Origin: JAFALK01 sp042701975
GTDB lineage: Bacteria > Pseudomonadota > Gammaproteobacteria > Burkholderiales > Burkholderiaceae_C
Direction: 5' to 3'
DNA length: 64,000 nt
Assembly (NCBI GenBank): GCA_042701975.1
Contig: CP170561.1
Coordinates: 3,038,001 to 3,102,000, forward strand
Below the pieces are notes generated by a model, which was given only the letters and a program-made list of their open reading frames with translations, had not been told where the DNA came from and ran no database searches. Of the stretch, positions 54,784 through 64,000 are shown in pieces; positions within the stretch are counted from its first letter, which is position 1; the number at the start of each line of letters is the position of its first letter. The position numbers and the translations under genes are program-made.

Positions 54784-55341
54784 ATGAAGCGTTTCGTTAG
54801 CTCGGCCCTGTTGTTGCTCGTGCCTGCCCTGGCGCTGGCCCACACGGGTGACGGCAGCCTGCATGACCACGGCTTTGTCGCCGGCCTGGCCCATCCCTTC
54901 ACCGGACTGGACCACCTGGGCGCCATGCTGGCCGTGGGCCTGTGGAGCGCGCTCTCGCAGCGCGGTCGGAGCGTGCTCGTTGCACCCCTGAGTTTTGCGG
55001 CGCTGCTGCTGGTCGGTGCGCTGCTGGGCATGGCCGGCTTCACGCTGCCGGCGGTGGAGCCGATGGTGGCGGCCTCCGTCCTGGTGCTGGGCCTGCTGGC
55101 CGCCGCGCGCCTGCACTTGAACGCCGTCGCGTCGGGCGCGCTGGTCGGTGCCTTCGCCCTGTTCCACGGTCTGGCGCATGGCGCTGAACTGCAAGGTTAT
55201 GCCGCGCTGGCCGGCATGGTGACGGCCACGGCCGCGCTGCATGCCATCGGCATCGCCCTGGGCTTGACGCTCTCGCCGCGCCTGGCGCGCGTGGCCGGTG
55301 GCGGCATTGTCGTGCTGGGCCTGGCCCTGGTGTTCGCATGA
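54784..55341 (+). CDS. ureJ: HupE/UreJ family nickel permease-like protein
   Basis: Encodes 185 residues, with a signal peptide-like first segment ending in LAHT and then about six membrane segments. The motif HPFTGLDHLGAMLAVG and the later FHGLAHGAEL supply the conserved histidines and aspartate of HupE/UreJ. It probably supplies nickel for urease. AGGAG precedes the ATG. Its stop overlaps the ureB start as ATGA. Confidence 0.92.
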   Translation: MKRFVSSALLLLVPALALAHTGDGSLHDHGFVAGLAHPFTGLDHLGAMLAVGLWSALSQRGRSVLVAPLSFAALLLVGALLGMAGFTLPAVEPMVAASVLVLGLLAAARLHLNAVASGALVGAFALFHGLAHGAELQGYAALAGMVTATAALHAIGIALGLTLSPRLARVAGGGIVVLGLALVFA

Positions 55342-55643
55342 TTCCCGGTGAACTGCTGACCGATGCAGGCGAGCTGGTGCTGAACCCCGGGCGCCGCACG
55401 CTGAGCCTGGTCGTCGTGAACGGCGCGGACCGGCCGATCCAGGTCGGCTCGCACTACCACTTCGCCGAGACCAACAGCGCGCTGCAGTTTGACCGCGCGG
55501 CGGCGCGCGGCATGCGCTTGAACATCGCGTCAGGCATGGCCATTCGCTTCGAGCCCGGCCAACAGCGCACGGTGGAACTCGTGGACATCGGTGGTGCCCG
55601 CCAGATCTGGGGCTTTCGCGGCCTCGTGCAGGGAGCGCTCTGA
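55338..55643 (+). CDS. ureB: Urease beta subunit
   Basis: Encodes 101 residues, with the UreB pattern IPGELL, VVNGADRPIQVGSHYHFAETN and LRF/FDRAAARGMRLNIASGMAIRFEPGQQRTVELVDIGG. It is joined to ureJ by a 4-nt overlap and to ureC by an immediate start after the stop. Confidence 0.97.
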   Translation: MIPGELLTDAGELVLNPGRRTLSLVVVNGADRPIQVGSHYHFAETNSALQFDRAAARGMRLNIASGMAIRFEPGQQRTVELVDIGGARQIWGFRGLVQGAL

Positions 55644-57358
<1,715 letters not shown>

Positions 57359-57362
<4 letters not shown>

Positions 57363-60145
57363 TTCGTTTCACCGTCGGCATCGATCACGCGCAGTTCGCC
57401 CAGGTTCAGCGCCCGGATCCTGGACTCGATCAGCTTGCGATCCCCAACCACCAGCCAGGTGAGGGGCCGGTGCGCGATCAGCGCTGAGGCCACGGCGTTC
57501 GCGGCATCGAGCGTTTCTGCAGCGATCAAGCCGGTGTACCGTTTCAGATGATCTTGCGGCAGGCCGTTGGCCACCTGGTCCGACAAGTACTGAGAGACGC
57601 CGCTGTTGCTTGACCACGCGCTGGACAGGCCCAGGCTCATGTTGTCCTTGGCGGTGGCCAGCTCTTGCGCGTTGATGGGCTTGTCGTCGGTCACGCCGCG
57701 CAGCAGGGCCGCGATTTCCGCCATGGACTCCGCCGTCTTGTCGGACTGGACCGAGGCGGTGGCCGAGAAGACGCGGGAGCCGCGCCCTCCACCGATGCTG
57801 CTGCGTGCGCCATAGGCCCAGCCCTTTTCCTGGCGCAACTTCATGTTGACGCGTGAGGTGAATGATCCGCCGAACGCCGTGTTGAAGACATCGCGCGCGA
57901 TTTCATCGCCCTCACTTCGCGGGGGAGCGAGCAGTGCGGCGCGGATCACGCTTTGCGGTGCACCGGGGCGATCGATCAGGTAGACCACGGCCTTGTCCGC
58001 TGGCGTACTGGTCGGCGTGATGGGCTCGGTCACGTCGCCCCGCTTCCAGCTGGCAAACGCGGATTCGATCAGCGGCCGGATTTCCGCCAGGCTGGCATCG
58101 CCGGCCACGATCAGGGTCGCGTTGCTGGGGCGAAACCAGCGCTCATGGAAGGCCAGGACGGCGCTGCGATCGATGGCCTGGATGGAATCAGGCGTGCTCA
58201 GGCGTCCATAGGCGCTGCTGCCTCCAAACATCAGCTTGGGCAAGACGCGAGTGGCGGTGTCCCTGGGGCTTTGTCGTTGGGCTTCGATTCGAGCCACGGT
58301 CTGCGCCTTGGCGCGGTCGAGGTCCTTCTGCGCGAACGCCGGATTCATCACCACATCGGCAAAGAGCGCGAGCGAGGGCTGGAGCGCGGGCTTCAGCACC
58401 GACATCGAGACAGCACTGGTCTCGCCGCCACCGCCGGCCCTCAGCGTGGTGCCCAGCGCATCCAGCGCGTCGTTCAGCTGCTGGCCGGTGCGCGTCTTCG
58501 TGCCGTCGCTCAGCAGCCCCATAGCCAGTGAGCCCGTGCCTGCCGGCACAGTTGCGAAATCGGCGGGCACGCCGGTGCCGACCAGCAGGTTCAGCTCGAT
58601 CAGCGGTGCGCCGGTGCGGCGAGCCACGACGAGCCGCAAGCCGTTGCTCAGCGTTGCGCGCTCGACGGCGGGGAAGGTGGCGGTGATGACCGCATCCGGA
58701 ATGGGCACGGTCTTCCGATCGGCGCTGAGCGTGCCCGCCTTCGGTTCGCCAAAGGGCAGCAAGCTCAAGGCGTAGTCACCGTCGCTCAGCCAGGCGCGGC
58801 CGGCACGCTGCACGTCCGCTGGCGTCGCGGCGCGGATGCGCTCGAAGCTCGCCTTCCATCCTTCGGTATTGCCCAGAAAGGTCTGGCTCTCCGCCAGGAT
58901 GCTGGCCTTGAGGGCGATGCTTTCGAGCGAGCGGGCGAGGTCGGCCAGGATGGCGGTCCGGACCCTGCGCAGTTCGGCGGGCTCCGGCCCCTTGGTGATC
59001 AGCCGGTTGAGCTCTTCATCGATGGTGGCCTCGACGCGGTCAACGTCGCCGCCCGGCTTCACCGTGGCGACGATTTCGAATTGCCCACCGATCTCGCGGT
59101 TGTCCACGCCGGCTTCCACGCTCGTGGCCAGCTGCTCGTCACGCACCAGCCGCTTGTAGAGGCGGCTGTTCTTGCCGCCTGCCAGCACGTCGCCCAGGAC
59201 GCGGAGGTAGTCGGTATCGGCCGCCGCGTAGTCCGAGACGTTCCAGATGCGGAAAAGCCGGGCTTGAGCCGCACGATCAAAGCCGGTTTCTCGTACCGTG
59301 CCCGTGCGCTTCTCGATCCAGCGCTTGGGGTGAACGACAGGGGCGCCCGGCGCGATGTCACCAAAGTACTTTTCGACCTTTGCCAGAGCCGCCTCGGGCG
59401 TCACGTCGCCTGAGAGAACCAGTACCGCGTTCGACGGGCCGTACCAGGTGCGAAACCAGCCCTTGACGTCTTCCAGCGTGGCCGAGTCGAGATCCTCCAT
59501 GGAGCCGATCACCCGGTGGTCATAAGGGTGGCCCACGGAGCTGGTGGCGCGGATGATCAGGTCGGAGGCCTTGGCATAGGGCCTGTTCTCGCCCTGGCGC
59601 TTCTCGTTCTTGACGACGGCGCGTTGCTCGTCGAGGCGGGCCTGATCAACCGTGCCGAGCAGATGGCCCATGCGGTCGCTCTCCAGCCAGAGGATGGCGT
59701 CCAGCGCCGCCGTGGGCACGGTCTCGAAGTAGTTGGTCTGATCGACCGAGGTCGTGCCGTTCTGTTCGGTGGCACCGAGCTTTTCCGTGGCCCTGTAGTA
59801 GTCGCTGTTGAAGTTCTCTGAGCCGGTGAACATCAGGTGTTCAAACAGGTGGGCAAAGCCCGTTTTCCCACGAGGCTCGTCCTTGGAGCCGACGTGATAG
59901 GTGAGCCGGACCGCGACCAGCGGCGCCGAATGGTCCTCGTGCACGATGAGCGTGAGCCCGTTGGACAGAACCATCTTCGTCGCCGGCACTTCCAGCTTCA
60001 GGCCCTGAAGCGGGTCGGCCACGGCAACCAGCCCGCTGCTCTTGGCGCCCATGGCCCGCGCGGGCAACGAGGTCGGCAGCAAGGCGATGGACAAAGCCAG
60101 CGCGGATGACAAGATAGGACGGCGAGGGCTGGTGTCGAAAGGCAT
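57359..60145 (-). CDS. M16 family zinc peptidase, two-module
   Basis: Encodes 928 residues from the ATG at 60145. The leader (about 1-32) ends PARA, so export to the periplasm is likely. The active N-terminal half has the inverted zinc motif HLFEH at 99-103. The C-terminal half is the second, inactive-looking M16 module, with no second HxxEH motif. Pitrilysin-like enzymes degrade short peptides and small proteins in a closed chamber. It is divergent from the TonB-dependent receptor at 60318. Confidence 0.92.
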
Positions 60146-60226
60146 GGTCTGAAAGCCTGGGTAGAAGCACATCCCCTCCAGAACGTTGCCGACTCCGAAA
60201 TCCACAGTTTTCAGCTGGATCGGGTT

Positions 60227-60238
60227 TCACCTAGGTGA
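60227..60238. promoter_or_regulatory. 12-bp palindrome between M16 and receptor genes
   Basis: TCACCTAGGTGA is a perfect 12-bp palindrome with a central CTAG, in the divergent promoter region 60146-60317. It may be an operator acting on one or both genes. The protein is unknown. Confidence 0.4.
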
Positions 60239-60317
60239 GGGTTTTGTGACAGCTCGCGTTCTCCGCTCATAGGGAACTCTGGGTCCGCCAAAGGCCCACA
60301 ACGATGAGGGGACTTCA

Positions 60318-63300
60318 ATGAGCAAGAATTCGAGTGCAATTCGCACCACCTGCAGGCAGTGGCAACTGCGTGCGATCGCCTGTGCCGCAGCGAGCGTGTT
60401 CGCGTCCGGTGCGGCCAATGCGCAGACAACGCGGCCCGCGGCGCCCGCAGCAGCCACGGCCCACTTCGCGATTGCCAAGCAGCCGCTCGCCAAGGCGCTG
60501 ACCACGGTGGCCCAGCAGTTCGGCGCCGAAATCGTCTTTGACCCTGCCGCGGTCAAGGGCCTCACCGCGTCCGAGCTCAATGGCGACCTGACGATCGAGC
60601 AGGCGCTCGATCGCCTTCTGGCCGGCACCAAGCTCGGCTTCCGGCGCACGGACAAGGGCGTCTATCTGGTGTTTGCCCCGCCGCGCTCGGAGAAGCAATC
60701 CGAAGCCGAGAGCGAACTGATCCTGGGCCTGCCCGAAATCATCGTGCGCGGACAGCGCGGCTGGTCGCTGAACACGGGCATTGCGCGATCCGAAGACGAC
60801 ACCCAACCCTACATCGTCTTCGACCAGGAACAGATCCAGCGTTCCGGTGCGGCGAGCCTGGAGGAGTTCTTTCGGGACCACCTGACGGCGGACAACAGCG
60901 CCACCACGGCGAACCAGGCCAAGGCCGCCGGCCAGCAAGGCCTCACCAGCGTCAACCTGCGCGGGCTCGGCGCCAACCAGACGCTGATCCTCATCGACGG
61001 CCGCCGTGTCTCGGGCGCCAACAACCTCGGTGATGCGAGGGCCGGCTACCTCGGACAGACGCAGATCGACGGCATTCCGCTCGATTCCATCGAACGCATC
61101 GAAGTGCTGGCCTCGTCGGCATCAGGCATCTACGGTAGCAATGCCGCGGGCGGCGTGATCAACATCGTGCTGCGCCGCGACTACAAGGGCTTTCAGGCCA
61201 CGCTCTCCAAGGGCGGTACCTTCAGCGGCGGTGGCGGCACGCGCCGATTCGACCTGGCGGGCGGCACCAGCCTGGAGGACGGCCGCACACGGCTTTCCTT
61301 TTTCGGCAGCGTCAACGACGCAGACCCCCCTGCTGCGCGGACAGCGCGACTTTCTGCAGCGCGGCAGACAGCACCTGCTCGCGGTCGACCCCAACTTCTA
61401 CACCAAGGGGGCAGGCGCGAGCGCTCCGGTGATCCTGGGCGCGACGCCGAACATCCGCAGCGCCAACGGTTCCAACCTCGTGCTGAAGAACGGCACGGCG
61501 CTGAACTCGCCCATCACCTTCCTGCCCGATGGCTACACCTCCGCGGCCGGGACTGCGCCCCTGGTGGCGAATGCCGGCAAGTACAACCTGCACCTGGCGC
61601 CGAACGCCTTGGGTGCGGGTTCCGCCCTGCTGCTCGAAACCAGGAGCAAATCGGGCACGATCGCCGTACGGCGGGAGTTCACGGACTGGCTGAACCTGTA
61701 CGGTCAGGTCTCTTCCTCGGTCTCCGAGACCTTCTCGCCCCGGTCGCGGGTGGCGGACACCTTCACCCTGGCCGCCAGCGCGCCCAACAATCCCTTCACC
61801 CAGGCGATCCAGATCGCGGTGCCGGCCATCGGGGCCGACAGCGAAAACCAGTCGAAGACGACGAACCAGCAGCTTGTCTTCGGCGCCACGGTCAAGCTGC
61901 CGCACGACTGGCAGGCGATCCTGGACGCCTCGAAGAACTGGGGCAAGTATTCGCTCAAGAACGCCGACGGCCCCATCGACGCTGCGACGGCCCTGGGCAT
62001 TCTCAAAGGCACGATCGACATCTTCAAGGATCTGCGCCAGTCGCCGATTGCCTATGGCTACGTCGACCCCTCGATCGGCACCGGCAACTCGCCATCCAAG
62101 TCCACCGCCACCAATCTGGCTTTGCGGCTGGCCGGGCCGATTCCCGTCGAGCTCCCCGGCGGCAAGCCCACAGCGACCTTCCTGTTCGAGAAGAACCGCA
62201 CCTGGCTGGGTGGCATCACCAGCTTCACCAATGCAAGCACGCCGACCGCGCCGCCGGCAGGCGCGAACGTCACTACCTTGACCTCGGTGTCGCTGGCATC
62301 GAGCAGCTCGGTCGACTTCCTGCCCCAGCGCTCGCGGGACACGAAGAGCCTCTACGGCGAGATCCGCTTCCCGGTTATCGGCGAGAAGAACGAGATTCCG
62401 TTCGTGAGGTCGCTGGAGGTGCAGGTCGCTGGCCGACAGGACAAGTACGACGAAAAAGCGGACATGGGTAAGACGGCGTTGATTCCGGCCAACGTCATCA
62501 ACTGCCTCAGCGCGAATCGCTTCCTGACGGCTGCCGATCTGGACATCACCTGTCCGCCGGCGGACACGCCCTGGCTCACCGGCTCCAGCTCGCGCAAGAC
62601 CTTCAATCCGACGCTGAGCCTGCGCTGGCAGGTGGTGGAAGACCTCGCGCTGCGGGCCTCGTATGCCACGGGCTTCGTGCCGCCGCTGCTCAGCCAGCTG
62701 CAGCGCAGCCCGGCCGTCAACATCCCGGCCCAGGCCTATGCCCTCTTCGGGATCAACTACTTCACCGCCAAGGACCCGCTGCGCGGCAATGAAGTGATCG
62801 GATCGAAGACCCCCATCATTTCCTACACCACGGGCGGCAACCCCGACGTGCTGCCGGAAACCTCCAAGACCTCGAGCGCCGGCCTCATCTTCACGCCGCG
62901 CTTCATTCCCGACCTTCGGCTCTCGGTGGACTGGACGCACATCGTGCAGAAGGACAACTACTACTCGCCGATGACCCTCATCTCGGGGGCGCCGACGCCG
63001 ACGCAGCAGAGCCAGTTCACTGCCTATCTGCAGGCCCATCCGGAGCGTTTCACGCGCGGTCCGGCGGCGGACGGTTTCTCGGTGGGCCCCATCACCGCCA
63101 TCGACGCCTCCATCGGCAATGTGCTGGGATCCAAGGTCGACGCCATCGATCTGGCCGGCAGCTACCAGATGGTCTTCCAGGGCCTGGGCACGTTGGACGT
63201 TTCGGCTCGCGCCACCTACCTGAAGAGGCTTGACGTGCAGATCGGACCGGGCTCTGCACCGGTCCAGTATGCCGGCGTGGCGACGAGCGGCTTCTCGACT

Positions 63301-63645
63301 GGGGCCGACTCCGGCGGCGTGCGCTGGAAGGGCAACCTCGGCGCGTCATGGTCGACGCGCAACTGGTCGCTCGGAGCACGCGTGCGCTTCTTCGGCTCGT
63401 ACTACCTCGATGCCGATCGCAGCTATGTCGTGCCGGGCCAGGGCTCGTCAACGGTGCCCAAGCAGATCTACGTCGATCTGTACGGCACCTACAAGCTGCC
63501 CTACGACGCCGAGCTGCGCATGACCGCGAACAACGCGTTCAACCGCGCGCCGCCCTTCGACGCATCACCCAACGGCGCCTACTACAGCCGCTTCGGGGAT
63601 CCGAGGATGGGCTTCTACACCGTCAGCCTCAGCAAGAAGTTCTGA
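60318..63645 (+). pseudogene. STN-domain TonB-dependent receptor, frameshifted at a C run
   Basis: The first frame encodes a signal peptide (about 1-35), an STN domain (about 48-110), a TonB-box-like LPEIIVRGQR and the plug (about 150-290). It drifts into nonsense after about residue 335. The rest of the barrel continues in the next frame to 63645 and ends in the C-terminal aromatic VSLSKKF. The switch lies at six C residues (61325-61330); removing one C gives the sensible reading DADPLLRGQRD. Repaired, the protein would have 1108 residues. It may be a true mutation, a phase-variable switch or a sequencing error. The gene is flanked by two M16 peptidases. Confidence 0.85.
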
Positions 63646-63735
63646 CCTCGCGACACAGGCTGCCCAGCACGGGCGGCCTGTTCGCGCGTCCCCATTCGCG
63701 CCGGTCTGCCGGCGATTTCAAGAGAGAGCAGTTTC

Positions 63736-64000
63736 ATGGTCATCCGCAGGATTTCAAGGTCCACCTTCACCACGCTCGCCACAGCGATCGGCGCCATTTT
63801 CCTGACGCCGCTGGCGAGTTTTCCCGTCGAGGCTGCCGCGCCCGACGCCTTGAGCGTGCCGTTCGCCAAGGCGCCCATTGCCCCGGTCAAGATCGACACC
63901 AGCCGGGGCGTCGATTTCGCGCAGAACCATTCGGACCTGCTGCCCGATCCGGCGCTGCGCTTCGGCAAGCTGGCCAATGGCATGACGTATGTGATCGCAC
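63736..64000 (+). CDS. M16 family peptidase, 5' part only
   Basis: The window ends after 88 codons. A signal peptide (about 1-34, ending VEA) is followed by VDFAQNHSDLLPDPALRFGKLANGMTYVIA, the usual N-terminus of exported M16 insulinase-like peptidases; the zinc motif would lie beyond the edge. It follows the frameshifted receptor by 90 bases on the same strand, so it is probably co-transcribed. Confidence 0.8.
   Translation, partial: MVIRRISRSTFTTLATAIGAIFLTPLASFPVEAAAPDALSVPFAKAPIAPVKIDTSRGVDFAQNHSDLLPDPALRFGKLANGMTYVIA

Overview
The window looks like chromosomal DNA of a high-GC betaproteobacterium of the Burkholderiales, most like the Roseateles/Pelomonas/Rubrivivax group. The reasons are codon use, the urtABCDE plus ureA-ureJ-ureB-ureC gene set, a reductive pyrimidine degradation operon of the preT/preA type, and several large TonB-dependent receptors. 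The placement is inferred from gene content, not from a marker gene. I see no rRNA, tRNA, CRISPR array, insertion sequence or prophage.

Region 1 (1-17465) is a carbohydrate locus on the minus strand. A LacI-type regulator with a clear promoter and operator leads into a TonB-dependent receptor. Then come a GH144-type glucanase, a binding protein, two ABC permeases, a large secreted hydrolase-like protein, a GH94-type phosphorylase and a small NAD(P)-binding reductase-like protein. The last seven are joined by six consecutive 4-nt stop/start overlaps. GH144 together with a SOGP-like GH94 points to beta-1,2-glucan (sophoro-oligosaccharide or cyclic glucan) as substrate. A MocR-type regulator and a DUF2970 protein sit at the left edge.

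Region 2 (17470-25650) holds a small Ala/Pro-rich protein with an EF-hand loop behind a FliA-like promoter, an M13 peptidase coupled to a stray ureD, and a two-gene lipoprotein operon: a discoidin-containing di-haem oxidoreductase and a GH128 beta-1,3-glucanase. Tandem LacI-family-type boxes lie upstream of that operon.

Region 3 (25650-35712) is a reductive pyrimidine (uracil/thymine) catabolic operon. A TetR/RutR-like regulator diverges from an omega-aminotransferase, preT, preA, an NCS1 transporter, dihydropyrimidinase, an N-carbamoyl-beta-alanine amidohydrolase, a DUF1801 protein and a free methionine-R-sulfoxide reductase.

Region 4 (35690-43750) is mixed: a GlxA-type AraC regulator, a sterol-desaturase-family protein, a methyl-accepting chemotaxis protein, a Crp/Fnr regulator, and an orphan flgH behind three unrecognised small genes.

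Region 5 (43744-57362) is urea nitrogen acquisition: urtABCDE, a two-component system whose sensor is an NCS1 permease fused through a cysteine-rich segment to a hybrid histidine kinase, and ureA-ureJ-ureB-ureC. ureE, ureF and ureG are not in the window, and ureD lies about 33 kb away.

Region 6 (57359-64000) holds an M16 peptidase, an STN-domain TonB-dependent receptor frameshifted at a six-C run, and the start of a second M16 peptidase. This resembles a protein or peptide import-and-digest locus.
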